Shown piece by piece: positions 1 to 7,298 of a stretch of DNA of 64,000 bases (its first letter is position 1; each line of letters starts with the position of its first letter). The notes below the pieces were generated by a model. It worked only from the letters and a program-made list of their open reading frames with translations. It had not been told where the DNA came from and did not search any database. The translations under genes and the position numbers were made by a program. Source of the DNA: Novosphingobium sp. UBA6272 (GTDB taxonomy: Bacteria; Pseudomonadota; Alphaproteobacteria; Sphingomonadales; Sphingomonadaceae); contig NZ_DJUW01000015.1 of the NCBI RefSeq assembly GCF_002440635.1, positions 62,001-126,000 on the forward strand. The letters run 5' to 3'.

Positions 1-1746
1 TCAGATCTCGATCCCGCGCGAGCGCCCGAGCGTCCATTCGATTCCGCCGCCCGAACGCGATGCGCCGCTGACATATTGCCCCAGGTGCCGGTCGAGCTGC
101 TTCGACCAGGGCACGAGTGAAAAGCCGAGGCCGTCGTCGATCATCGCAAAGCGCCCCGAGGCAAGCTGGATGCGCCCGCGATAGACGCCCGACACCTCGC
201 CTCTCGGCCTGCCCTGACGATAGGGCAGGTTGTGTTCGCGGGAGAGCGCGGTTCCCGCCTCGGCAAGGTCGCGGTCGCGCAGCGCGCCGAGCAGATTGCG
301 GGACAGCACGAAACGGTTGCCCTGCCGCTTCGCCAGACCCTCGGCTTCGAGATACTCCAGTCGCCGGGTCTTGGCTGCTTCGATCTCGGCCCCGAACCCG
401 GTACCGAGCGCCAGCGGTTCGGTGGCGACAAGTTGCTTGTCGAGCCAGGTCGATCCCCGCGCGGTCTGCTGTGCGGCAAGATCGAGATCCGAATGGGTCC
501 GGAGCGACGATTGCTCGCGGCCGCGCCGGTCGGTCCAGGTCCTGAGCTCGACGATTCCGCCGGGCGCTGCATCGCCGGTCATGTCGATGTCACTGAACTT
601 GTGATGATGGACACGGCCATCGGCGCCATCGATCACGGCATAGGCCTCGCCGGTCAACTCGTTGTGCAGCCCGCGCTCGACCAGTCGCCCGATCACCGGC
701 TCCGGCGCGGCTCCATCGTGCATGGCGAAACGCCCAGTCTCCGCAGCGAGGCCCTGGCTGGTCATCGCCCTGTGCATGGTCTTGATCACATCGCCCCTGA
801 CCGCGAGGTCGCGGAGCGATTGTTCGAACCCTGGCTTCAGCCGCCAGCACCCGGACGAAATCCTGTCGGCAAGCTCCATGCGTTCAAGCTTCGTGGCGCG
901 GCCGATAAGATGCTGGTTGCCGGGGTTTGCAGTCCGGTGCGGATCAGGGCGAAGATCGACCACGCCGCCCAGGTCATCGGCCATCCGCTGGAGGCGGCGG
1001 TCGAGGCTTGTCCAGCGATTGGCATCAATCTCGCGGTTCAGCGTCCTCTCGATGTCCTGCTCGCTACGCGCGCCAAGTTCCATCGTTACCCGCTGCTCGG
1101 CGCGGGCGCGCATCCCCTCACTGATGTAGGCCCGGTCGATCACCAGATCACGGCCATCGTCGGCCTTGCCTCTGATCAGGATGTGGATGTGGGGATTGTC
1201 GGTGTTCCAGTGATCGACCGCCACCCAGTCGAGCCGCGTGTCGAGATCTTCCGCCATGTCGGTCATCAGCTCGCGCGTGAAGATCCGGACATCGGCAAGC
1301 TCGCCTGCATCTTCGGGCGAAACGATGAACCGGAAGTGGTGCCGGTCGTCGGCGCAGCGTTCGGCGAAGAGCTTAGCGTCAACCGGTTCCCGATCGGCAC
1401 CGAACAGTTCGGCATTGTTCCCGTCTCGGGTGACTCCGTCGCGTTTGAGGTAGGTCAGGTGCTGGGCGAGCGGCGCTGCGGTGAAACGCGAACCCCGGTG
1501 CCGCACGATGCGCGCCTTGACGATGACGCGGCGCTGGCTGGCGCGTGCGGTCGCCCGCAGGCTGGCAATCCGGCCCCGTGCCAGACGTCCGGTTCCGCGC
1601 CTGGCACCCGAGCGACCGGATCGACCGCCGTGCCCGGCCCGGTTGGACAAGGCGCGAAGCTGGGCCTTGAGAGTGCGAGCCTTGCGCTGACCGGCGGCGC
1701 GATCGCGGATACGCCCCGGTTTGATCTCGAAGTCATCGTCGCTCAT
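1..1746 (-). CDS. rlxS: MOBP-type relaxase, VirD2/TraI-like with DUF3363
   Basis: This is a conjugative relaxase that would nick the element at oriT and stay bound to the transferred strand. The protein is about 581 residues if started at the ATG at 1746, before an acidic MSDDDFEIKPGRIRD N-terminus. The upstream in-frame ATG at 1857 adds only low-complexity residues, so I reject it. A basic linker is followed by the relaxase domain: a candidate catalytic Tyr in TYLKRDG (about residue 99) and the metal-binding histidines in NPHIHI (about 186-188). The C-terminal half matches DUF3363. The stop codon lies at position 1, so the gene is complete. It is the last gene of the visible transfer module, behind the lytic transglycosylase and traF genes. 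The symbol follows the homologous gene of ICEMlSymR7A. Confidence 0.88.
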   Translation of the reverse strand: MSDDDFEIKPGRIRDRAAGQRKARTLKAQLRALSNRAGHGGRSGRSGARRGTGRLARGRIASLRATARASQRRVIVKARIVRHRGSRFTAAPLAQHLTYLKRDGVTRDGNNAELFGADREPVDAKLFAERCADDRHHFRFIVSPEDAGELADVRIFTRELMTDMAEDLDTRLDWVAVDHWNTDNPHIHILIRGKADDGRDLVIDRAYISEGMRARAEQRVTMELGARSEQDIERTLNREIDANRWTSLDRRLQRMADDLGGVVDLRPDPHRTANPGNQHLIGRATKLERMELADRISSGCWRLKPGFEQSLRDLAVRGDVIKTMHRAMTSQGLAAETGRFAMHDGAAPEPVIGRLVERGLHNELTGEAYAVIDGADGRVHHHKFSDIDMTGDAAPGGIVELRTWTDRRGREQSSLRTHSDLDLAAQQTARGSTWLDKQLVATEPLALGTGFGAEIEAAKTRRLEYLEAEGLAKRQGNRFVLSRNLLGALRDRDLAEAGTALSREHNLPYRQGRPRGEVSGVYRGRIQLASGRFAMIDDGLGFSLVPWSKQLDRHLGQYVSGASRSGGGIEWTLGRSRGIEI

Positions 1747-1993
1747 GGACGGCTGCGGTGCGGAATGGCGGCTGGCTCTGCGCGTGGCGGAATTGCGTGC
1801 ATTCTCGGGAAAGGGGCCAGCCGGGGTGCAAGGCGGCTGGCTCTGAAAACCACGCAAATCCGCACCCCCACACCCCGGCGGCTGGCTCCGCTTTCATCTT
1901 GCCATCCTCCTGAACCTGCCCCTTCTCCTGCTGCCTTTCCGCATTTCCCCACGCCAATCGATGCCATGACACGATCAGGGATCGAACAGGCGA
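1747..1993. other. Intergenic repeats upstream of relaxase, candidate oriT
   Basis: This gap between the relaxase and the transglycosylase contains three direct copies of GGCGGCTGGCTC[T/C]G at 1767-1780, 1832-1845 and 1877-1890. It also contains an imperfect inverted repeat: GCCAGCCGGGGTG near 1816-1828 against CACCCCGGCGGCTGGC near 1871-1886. Repeats directly upstream of a relaxase gene are where oriT lies in related ICEs. The nick site itself is not identified, so this is an inference from position and symmetry. Confidence 0.4.
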
Positions 1994-2695
1994 TCACTGC
2001 GGACGGCCCCCCGAGACGGGCGCGAAGAGGCCATTCAGGGGAGCGGGCGAAGCGGGAATGGAGGTCGGCGGCGCGGCGGCTGCGAAGCTGCCGGGTGCGC
2101 CTGCCGCTGCATCGCTGCGCACGGCGAACAGCTGACCCTGAGTCCAGCTGATGCGAACCGGCTGCACGGGCGACGCGCTGGCAACGACGGTTGCCGCGCC
2201 GCCCGATTGAAGCATCGGCGCAATCCTGGCGACGTAGGCGCGGGTCTCGGCTGGGAGTGGTCGCCCGCGATCGCGCCACTGTTCGTAGCGCCCCGGTCCG
2301 GCATTGTAGGCCGCGAGCATGCCGGTGGCGCCGTAGCTGTCGTACATTTCGCGCAGGTAGCTGGTTCCCGCCAGAATGTTATCGCGCGGGTCGAACGGGT
2401 CAGCACCAAGGCCGAACCGGGCGCGCTGGCGCGCCCAGGTTCCGGGCATGAGTTGCATCAGACCCATCGCTCCGGCTGACGAGATCGCGCCGATCCGGCC
2501 CGCGCTCTCGGTGCGCATCACGGCATAGATCCAGCCTTCGGGAATGCCGAAGCGCTGCGAGGCTTCGGCGACGTGCGAAGCGATGTCGACGGAGCGCGGC
2601 TGCGCCTGTTCGGCAGCGGCCTGCCCGAAGGCAGGCGCGTCACCGAACAGGACAGCTGCGAGGATCGCGGCAAGGCCCAGGCGATTCCAGCGCAT
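1994..2695 (-). CDS. Lytic transglycosylase, SLT domain, conjugation-associated
   Basis: This is a secreted murein lytic transglycosylase that would open peptidoglycan for the conjugation channel. The chosen ATG at 2695 begins MRWNRLGLAAILAAVLFG, a clear signal peptide. A longer in-frame extension to 2896 reads through the upstream DUF736 gene and is rejected. The SLT domain follows, with catalytic Glu in MRTESAG (about residue 63), then GAMGLMQLMPGT and AAYNAGPG. The Ala/Pro-rich tail has no recognisable domain. It starts 4 bases after the DUF736 stop and is part of the traF-DUF736-transglycosylase-relaxase cluster. Confidence 0.9.
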   Translation of the reverse strand: MRWNRLGLAAILAAVLFGDAPAFGQAAAEQAQPRSVDIASHVAEASQRFGIPEGWIYAVMRTESAGRIGAISSAGAMGLMQLMPGTWARQRARFGLGADPFDPRDNILAGTSYLREMYDSYGATGMLAAYNAGPGRYEQWRDRGRPLPAETRAYVARIAPMLQSGGAATVVASASPVQPVRISWTQGQLFAVRSDAAAGAPGSFAAAAPPTSIPASPAPLNGLFAPVSGGRPQ

Positions 2696-2699
2696 CGAC

Positions 2700-3029
2700 T
2701 CAGTCCACCTTGTCGTGCCGGGACGGGCGCGACCAGACCAGGACATGGCCAGTGCCGTTGTCGTGGAACAGGTTGGCCCGCAGCGGCTGGACGAAGGTGG
2801 GATCGTCGATCTGGAGCGCGACATAGTCGCCGGCCTTCTCGCCGGTGCGCTTCCAGCCTGCACCGATTTCGCGCGCCTCGTCATCTTCGCCGGCAATCAC
2901 CCGGTAGTCGGGCGCGTTCTCGTTGTCGGACGGTTCTGCAGGTAGCAGCACCACGCCAATATCGAGTGTCAGCGTCGTGATATGTCCGGCAAAGCCGTCC
3001 TCACCGCTCACAAAATAGCCAATCTTCAT
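2700..3029 (-). CDS. DUF736 family protein (copy 1)
   Basis: This small 109-residue cytoplasmic protein belongs to the DUF736 family, which is carried by many rhizobial and sphingomonad ICEs and plasmids. Its biochemical role is unknown. It shows the family's SDNENAPDYRV motif, a central GAGWKR segment and the C-terminal HVLVWSRPSR. A paralogue in the same element lies at 7295-7615. It sits between traF (gap 3 bases) and the lytic transglycosylase (gap 4 bases), so it is almost certainly cotranscribed with the transfer genes. Confidence 0.88.
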   Translation of the reverse strand: MKIGYFVSGEDGFAGHITTLTLDIGVVLLPAEPSDNENAPDYRVIAGEDDEAREIGAGWKRTGEKAGDYVALQIDDPTFVQPLRANLFHDNGTGHVLVWSRPSRHDKVD

Positions 3030-3032
3030 CGT

Positions 3033-3611
3033 TCAGTCTCCTTCGGTTGTTGAACTGGTGGCAGGGGTCTCGCGGGGATCGGCGAACCAGGTGTGGTCGC
3101 CTTGCCCCGCTTCATCGGTCCAGACGGGTGTCGCGCGGCCGATCACATCGGTGAGGCGCAGCACGCCGAAATAGCGGCCATCGAAGCTGTCGGGCGCGGC
3201 AGGGTTCATCACGAACAGCTCGCCCGATTTGAGAACGTGGCAGCCCGCCCAGACGGGGAGCGGGCGTCCGAGCCGGTCACGGGCGCGCGCCGCGCCGACA
3301 TATGCGCCGTCGATGGTGACGCCATGCGCGAAGCGGCAGATACGCTGACCGCTGACGGCGGCGACGCGCTTCAGCAGCGGCACGCCGGTTGGCAGATAGT
3401 GCCGCTCGGCGAGCAGGCGGCGCAGCCGCTGCGGCGGCTCGATGGCCACGCGCTCCCCCACGTGCAAGCTTGCCTTACCGCGGATGGCGTAGAGCCCGGT
3501 CGGCACCGAGGCTGTCGCGTTCCACACCGCGTAACGCGTGGGCCGAACGGTCAGCGTCGCGATTGTGGCGGCGGCGACGATGCCAGCGAGGATGAATCGC
3601 CGCCGCGTCAT
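3033..3611 (-). CDS. traF: Conjugal transfer S26 signal peptidase TraF
   Basis: This 192-residue membrane-anchored serine peptidase of the S26/TraF family matures, and in related systems cyclises, the conjugative pilin. It has an N-terminal transmembrane segment (MTRRRFILAGIVAAATIA). The nucleophile is Ser in TASVPTGLYAI (about residue 35) and the general-base Lys is in PLLKRVAAVSG (about 81). The start is the ATG at 3611, which overlaps the TGA of the DUF2840 gene (ATGA), implying translational coupling. Longer readings to 4019 run through the DUF2840 gene in another frame and are rejected. Confidence 0.9.
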   Translation of the reverse strand: MTRRRFILAGIVAAATIATLTVRPTRYAVWNATASVPTGLYAIRGKASLHVGERVAIEPPQRLRRLLAERHYLPTGVPLLKRVAAVSGQRICRFAHGVTIDGAYVGAARARDRLGRPLPVWAGCHVLKSGELFVMNPAAPDSFDGRYFGVLRLTDVIGRATPVWTDEAGQGDHTWFADPRETPATSSTTEGD

Positions 3612-4081
3612 GCGAGCAGCACCTTGCGCTGGAGCCAGGCGCGGTGGCGCGCGAGGCTGTAGTCGCGTGGGCGTTCGCGCCCGGCCATCCGGTTGTGGAT
3701 GTGCCGCCAGTGGTCGGGCGCTACCTCGCACGGGTCTATGCCCGACGCCTCGATCGCGTCGATCAGGCAGAAGACCTGGTTGACCTTGGGCCAGCCCCGG
3801 ACGGAGAGCAGAAGGTCGCCGCCGGGATCGACCTGCGCGATCGGGGTGCAGGACTCGTGCGCTCCGACAGCGCGCACCACGTCGAGCGCCGAGCGGATCG
3901 TGCCGTAATCGTTGGCAGCCCAGCGCACCAGGCCGAACACCTGGTCCGAGGCATAGCTTTCGACGCGCTGCCTGCGGTCGACGATCCTTTCGGCGACCGG
4001 CTTGCCGAACTTGAGCCAATCTTCGCGTTCGCCCTCACGCCAGACCAGCGTGACGTGAGTCAGCTGAGGCGCATCGCTCAA
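3608..4081 (-). CDS. DUF2840 domain-containing protein
   Basis: This protein of about 157 residues belongs to DUF2840, found almost only between parA and traF in this ICE family. Its function is unknown. The conserved region runs from LTHVTLVWREGE to the basic C-terminus ARHRAWLQRKVLLA. The best start is the TTG at 4081 (LSDAPQLTHVTL). The frame stays open upstream to 4297, but that stretch contains iteron-like repeats and has no protein similarity I recognise. It overlaps traF by 4 bases. No parA precedes it, which is unusual. Confidence 0.78.
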   Translation of the reverse strand: MSDAPQLTHVTLVWREGEREDWLKFGKPVAERIVDRRQRVESYASDQVFGLVRWAANDYGTIRSALDVVRAVGAHESCTPIAQVDPGGDLLLSVRGWPKVNQVFCLIDAIEASGIDPCEVAPDHWRHIHNRMAGRERPRDYSLARHRAWLQRKVLLA

Positions 4082-4223
4082 CCCCGTCTCGGCTGGCCTT
4101 CGCGGTGGCGCACCGCCATTCGTCCACAGGCGCGATTCCGTTAGCAAGAATCCGAAGGATTCTTTGTTAGGATAGTTAAGGGCGAAATTAGGCGCAGTTT
4201 TCTGCGGGTTTGAATGCCATTTC

Positions 4224-4286
4224 GGTTCCCGATAGTCCGAACTTCGGGTTCCTGATCGTCCGAGTCCGGCGGTTCCTGATAGTCCG
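4224..4286. repeat. Three iteron-like direct repeats next to repA
   Basis: Three 16-bp direct repeats are visible: GGTTCCCGATAGTCCG at 4224-4239, GGTTCCTGATCGTCCG at 4247-4262 and GGTTCCTGATAGTCCG at 4271-4286. Start-to-start spacing is 23 and 24 bp, about two helical turns. They begin 8 bases beyond the repA stop and lead into an AT-richer stretch (4137-4217) with a palindrome (AGAATCC/GGATTCT at 4147-4163). A near-DnaA box, TTATCCCCA, is at 4301-4309. The arrangement fits a RepA-bound replication origin; that function is inferred. Confidence 0.6.
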
Positions 4287-4293
4287 TGTTGAA

Positions 4294-5187
4294 TCACGAC
4301 TTATCCCCAGAGCATAAATCGACGCTGCGGAGGCCTACGCGCCGCATGGCCGCGTCGAACGGATCGACCGGGAGCGAGACGAAGTTGAGCCGCTCGCGGC
4401 CGAGCGCGTGTTCGATGGTGAGTTGGTATCCGGGGAGCGCCTGCCGCCGCACGATGTCGCGGAGCTCGAAGGCGAAGCGTTTAGGCGGCGACAGCGCGCC
4501 GGACTTTAGATGAAGGTGCTGGAAGTCGAAGCTCCAGCCACCCTTTTGCTTGCCGCCGTGCTTGCGCACCAGGCGGTAAAGCCAACGCTCCAGCCCCCCG
4601 GTCAGCGCGAAATAATCAGGGTCGATGGTCAGGACGAGCGCCTGATCGATCACGCCTTCGTAGAACCAGTCGGGCACGATCATCTCGATCCCGAGCGCAC
4701 GGCCCGAGTGGTCGAGACGTTCCTTCCACTCGTTGATCCATGAGAAGCGATGCCGCCGCCGCGCGTCACGCTGGCGGATCGAGGTCGCGATCGTGGTCGA
4801 TTGCAATCGGTCGAGCCCGGCCTTCAGCCGCTCGTAGCTCGCCTTGCCGGTGCCGCGGCGCGTGAACGCGAGTATCTCGTGCGGGGTCGCGGCAATCAGC
4901 CGTGAGGTCGGGCGGCCCATGTCGCGCGCCTCGACGATCTGGCTCGCGACCCAGATCAGCACGTCTGCGTCCCAGATGGTCGCCATACCATGTTCGGCGG
5001 TCGCCTCGACCAGTATCGAAACCTCGCCCATCCGGAAGTCGATCGGCCGCACCCGCTTCGACTTGGCGAGGCTGAAGAACGGCCAGGCCATCAGGTCCTG
5101 GGCGTCGCGAGCGGCGATGTCGCCGCCCTGGCTAACGAACAGGTCGAGCTGCTGCGCACCGGCAGGAAAGGCGGACATGCGGCGCAT
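4294..5187 (-). CDS. repA: Replication initiator protein A (RPA family)
   Basis: This 297-residue protein is a plasmid-type replication initiator of the RPA/RepA family (PF10134-like). Recognisable stretches are the N-terminal DLMAWPFFSLAKSKR, the central ATIWDADVLIWVASQI, LQSTTIATSIR, and the winged-helix-like WLYRLVRKHGGKQ near the C-terminus. ATG codons at 5187 and 5178 are both possible starts. It follows the excisionase-like gene closely (8 bases) and precedes the iteron array at 4224-4286. It probably allows transient extrachromosomal replication of the excised ICE. Confidence 0.85.
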   Translation of the reverse strand: MRRMSAFPAGAQQLDLFVSQGGDIAARDAQDLMAWPFFSLAKSKRVRPIDFRMGEVSILVEATAEHGMATIWDADVLIWVASQIVEARDMGRPTSRLIAATPHEILAFTRRGTGKASYERLKAGLDRLQSTTIATSIRQRDARRRHRFSWINEWKERLDHSGRALGIEMIVPDWFYEGVIDQALVLTIDPDYFALTGGLERWLYRLVRKHGGKQKGGWSFDFQHLHLKSGALSPPKRFAFELRDIVRRQALPGYQLTIEHALGRERLNFVSLPVDPFDAAMRRVGLRSVDLCSGDKS

Positions 5188-5195
5188 AGCTGCAC

Positions 5196-5468
5196 TCAGC
5201 GCCGCACCGGCGGGGTGTAACCATCGAGCCGCTTGGCCGGATGGACCACGCCCTTGCCGGGATCGCTGGTCGAACGGCGCAGGCCCTGTTCGGCCCAGGC
5301 GTCGAGGTCGGCGACCGAGTAGACGATCCGACCGCCGAGCTTGCGGTAGACCGGCCCGGTCCCGAAGCAGCGGTGCTTCTCCAAGGTGCGGGCGGACAGT
5401 CCGAGATGCACGGCGGCATCGGGCGTCCGCAAGAAGCGGGCGGTCACGGGTGTGGGTCTGGCATCCAT
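5196..5468 (-). CDS. rdfS: AlpA/MerR-like helix-turn-helix, RdfS-type excisionase
   Basis: This 90-residue DNA-binding protein has the excisionase/AlpA winged helix: RFLRTPDAAVHLGLSARTLEKHR, then GTGPVYRKLGGRIVYSVADLDAWAEQG. The ATG at 5468 is preferred; the open frame upstream to 5699 has no similarity. In the related symbiosis island ICEMlSymR7A the equivalent gene, rdfS, encodes the recombination directionality factor that switches the integrase to excision and is activated by FseA. Its position between the fseA-like gene and repA matches that layout. Family and position support the call; activity is inferred. Confidence 0.75.
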   Translation of the reverse strand: MDARPTPVTARFLRTPDAAVHLGLSARTLEKHRCFGTGPVYRKLGGRIVYSVADLDAWAEQGLRRSTSDPGKGVVHPAKRLDGYTPPVRR

Positions 5469-5599
5469 GGCAAGGCTCCGGCGAAGAGTGGCAGCGGCAG
5501 CGGGCTGTCGCTGGGGTTCGCGAGCTTTGGCGTGGCGAAGGCAGGCCAAGGGAGTGACAGAATGAAGGGGTGCGAAATTGTCACCCCTGCCGGGCGCGA

Positions 5600-6103
5600 T
5601 CAGCGGTGAAGCAGGAGCCTTCGATATCCGATCGCGATAAGGCGGCGCGCATCGGCGATCAGCCGGAGCACGTGCCGCCGCTCGCCCGATCCCTTCCAAT
5701 TCGCCCCTGCAAGCGGGCGATGGTTGGGAAAGACGAGGCCGAAGGCGAGATCGCGCGAGGAGGCGCCAGCCTCCAGCGCGTCATGGATGCGAAGCAGCCC
5801 TGTGTAGCGTGCGCGTTGATTGGTGGTGGGAAGTGCAGCCCGGTCGGCCGCGATGCGGTCGCCGCGCGTCACCCGCTGCAAGCGGGAAGCGGCGGCGAGC
5901 CGCAAGGCGAAAGCTGCGTCGCAGGAGATCGCGAAGGCCGGGACGGGCCGCGACGGCGCATGGCGCACGCACAGGCGAAGCCGTGCGGTGCCGTGCGCGG
6001 CAACGATATGGCGTTCCTCGTCGGTGGCAATCTCGACGAGCGGTTCGGTGTCGGACGGAAGCGGGATGGCCCGTCCCGGATCCTCAGCCTCGATGATCAC
6101 CAC
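5600..6103 (-). CDS. DUF2285 domain protein, C-terminal half of split FseA-like activator
   Basis: This gene encodes a DUF2285 winged-helix domain: the central RDLAFGLVFPNHRPL and the C-terminal SGERRHVLRLIADARRLIAIGYRRLL. The GTG at 6103 is the first conventional start, but the same frame is open upstream to about 6175. It encodes TPALWSPDAAPDVVIIEAED there, which is the linker expected in unsplit DUF6499-DUF2285 proteins. The real product is therefore probably a fusion with the upstream DUF6499 gene (6105-6374) made by a +1 frameshift near 6167-6173. That would give about 257 residues, the usual length of the fused family. In ICEMlSymR7A the equivalent protein, FseA, activates rdfS. Confidence 0.8.
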   Translation of the reverse strand: MVIIEAEDPGRAIPLPSDTEPLVEIATDEERHIVAAHGTARLRLCVRHAPSRPVPAFAISCDAAFALRLAAASRLQRVTRGDRIAADRAALPTTNQRARYTGLLRIHDALEAGASSRDLAFGLVFPNHRPLAGANWKGSGERRHVLRLIADARRLIAIGYRRLLLHR

Positions 6104-6104
6104 G

Positions 6105-6374
6105 TCAGGCGCGGCGTCGGGCGACCAGAGCGCGGGGGTCTCGCGTGGGTTTACCAGCGGGTCCGTGGGGAAAGCTCAAGCCCCATCGCCGGGACAGGCC
6201 CTCCTGTTGCATAATCTCGGTCTGGGGAAACGCCGCTATACGGGCCATGGTATCGGCATGGTCCTGGCGATAGTCGGCGTTGCGATTCAGAAATTCCTGC
6301 GCGAAATCCGCATAGTCATGGTCTCGATACTGATCTGCGGTCGATGGTGACCGCCAAGACGAACCACCGGACAT
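6105..6374 (-). CDS. DUF6499 domain protein, N-terminal half of split FseA-like activator
   Basis: This 89-residue zero-frame product begins MSGGSSWRSPSTADQYRD and has the family features YADFAQEFLNRNADYRQDH and RRWGLSFP. After LSFP the zero-frame reading (HGPAGKPTRDPRALVARRRA, then TGA) no longer resembles the family. The +1 frame from the same point (TDPLVNPRETPALWSPD) does. The short product is thus the unshifted form and the functional activator would need the frameshift into the DUF2285 frame. The ATG at 6374 is the only reasonable start. Confidence 0.8.
   Translation of the reverse strand: MSGGSSWRSPSTADQYRDHDYADFAQEFLNRNADYRQDHADTMARIAAFPQTEIMQQEGLSRRWGLSFPHGPAGKPTRDPRALVARRRA
6167..6173 (-). 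promoter_or_regulatory. Predicted +1 ribosomal frameshift site (TTT CCC C)
   Basis: On the minus strand the zero frame reads AGC TTT CCC CAC and the +1 frame reads TTC CCC ACG GAC. A proline tRNA on CCC can re-pair with CCC one base downstream because four C residues lie in a row (6170-6167). Protein similarity changes frame exactly here: LSFP belongs to DUF6499 in frame 0, and TDPLVNPRETPALW belongs to the linker in +1. A +1 stop (TGA in TTGAGC) lies just upstream, bounding the slip window to a few codons. Confidence 0.65.
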
Positions 6375-6530
6375 AAAGACCTCTGCAATGCACAGGCGAG
6401 AAGGCCAAGCATCAAGTCTTTGTTCGGTAAAGAGAACTCGCTAGTCACCAAGTTTGCGGAACTTTGTGCGGGCCTCCGTAGTAAAACCGAGAGCGCGACT
6501 AGGGGTTCGTCCGCATTGTACTGACGAAAA

Positions 6531-6797
6531 TCAACCTTCTCGCGATTTATCAAGAAGATGCTTGTAGCCATGCTCGGTCATCCAGCGCGCCCGCGACAGA
6601 TGGCTGTCATGGACCTGGCGGGCACGATCGGGCTCGGCGTTGGCATCCAGGCCGAAGACGATGCTTGCCACCTCGCGCCAGTCAGCTCTTTCATCGGCTG
6701 CATCAAGTATCCGTAAATACGTGACAAAATGGCGCTCGTCGTAGGCCGTGATGCGATCATCGGCTGGCGCGCGGTCCTCAAATGGCGGTGTCATCAT
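6531..6797 (-). CDS. Small DUF2285 protein, QseM-like antiactivator
   Basis: This 88-residue protein consists almost entirely of one DUF2285 domain: RHFVTYLRILDAADERADW, VASIVFGLDANAEPDRARQ, LSRARWMTEHGYKHLL. ATG codons at 6797 and 6794 are both possible. It is divergent from a small XRE regulator (7018-7245) and lies upstream of the fseA-like genes. In ICEMlSymR7A the qseC (XRE-like) / qseM (small DUF2285 antiactivator of FseA) pair has the same geometry. The antiactivator role is therefore an inference from synteny and domain content. Confidence 0.75.
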   Translation of the reverse strand: MMTPPFEDRAPADDRITAYDERHFVTYLRILDAADERADWREVASIVFGLDANAEPDRARQVHDSHLSRARWMTEHGYKHLLDKSREG

Positions 6798-7017
6798 GGG
6801 CCGAGCCTTCGTATCGACTCGTTTTTCATGACGTTACACATAGCACGAAGCCGCTCCAGAATGGTCAAGATTCCGGTTATGCCGCCTCGGGCAGAGCGGA
6901 GTGCCCGCCATGGCACAAGCCGGCGAACGATGTTCAAGTGACTGATCGAAGCCGATTACTTTTCATGTCGAGTATACTCCGTGGTTAAATACTCTGCAAC
7001 GGTGGTCAGTGCGTGCA
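6798..7017. promoter_or_regulatory. Divergent promoter/operator region of the qseM/qseC-like pair
   Basis: This 220-bp, relatively AT-rich region separates the divergent starts. Near the XRE start it holds the perfect 10-bp palindrome GAGTATACTC at 6970-6979, and an octamer with one mismatch repeated 15 bp apart (ATACTCCG at 6974, ATACTCTG at 6989). These are plausible operator half-sites for the XRE protein. No clear -10/-35 pair was assigned. Confidence 0.4.
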
Positions 7018-7245
7018 ATGAAATTGCGCGGAGTCCTTGCCACCAACCTGAAACGCTTCCGTCTTGCGGCAGGCCTGTCGCAGGAAGAACTCGCGCACCG
7101 CGCCGACATCGACCGAACCTATGTCAGCAGTCTGGAACGTGGCCGCTACAGTGCGTCGATCGACATGCTCGAAAGCCTGTCTGCGGCGTTGAGCATCGAA
7201 GCAGCTCAGCTTTTGGTAATCCCACCCGCCGACAGCGAGGCATGA
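7018..7245 (+). CDS. XRE-family helix-turn-helix regulator, QseC-like
   Basis: This 75-residue protein is a single XRE/Cro-cI helix-turn-helix domain: LATNLKRFRLAAGLSQEELAHRADIDRTYVSSLERGRYSASIDMLE (split here into its obvious helices), ending with a short Ala-rich tail. The ATG at 7018 is preferred; GTG at 7009 adds three residues. It is divergent from the DUF2285 antiactivator gene, and the shared intergenic region carries a palindrome. It probably represses or switches the divergent promoters, as QseC does in ICEMlSymR7A. It is followed by a strong GC-rich hairpin at 7256-7283. Confidence 0.82.
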   Translation: MKLRGVLATNLKRFRLAAGLSQEELAHRADIDRTYVSSLERGRYSASIDMLESLSAALSIEAAQLLVIPPADSEA

Positions 7246-7255
7246 ACATGCCGAA

Positions 7256-7298
7256 GCCCCGCCCGGCAGGTGCCGGGCGGGGCTGGCTTTCCGGTCAG
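7256..7298. repeat. 43-bp inverted-repeat partner A with terminator-like hairpin
   Basis: A perfect 12-bp stem, GCCCCGCCCGGC / GCCGGGCGGGGC (7256-7267, 7272-7283), with a 4-base loop sits between the converging XRE and DUF736 genes. It probably terminates both. The whole 43-bp block, including the TGA of DUF736, recurs in inverted orientation at 8167-8209 with only two mismatches. Confidence 0.7.

Noticed and set aside
1..2151. Long plus-strand open frames opposite the relaxase (up to 639 codons)
   Set aside because: They are antisense to a clear relaxase and arise from high third-position GC; no protein similarity is seen.
4147..4163. AGAATCC/GGATTCT hairpin as a repA terminator
   Set aside because: It lacks a T tract in either direction and lies beyond the iterons; more likely part of an origin or leader.
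4301..4309. DnaA box TTATCCCCA as firm origin evidence
   Set aside because: It has one mismatch to consensus and lies in the repA coding end; kept only as weak support.
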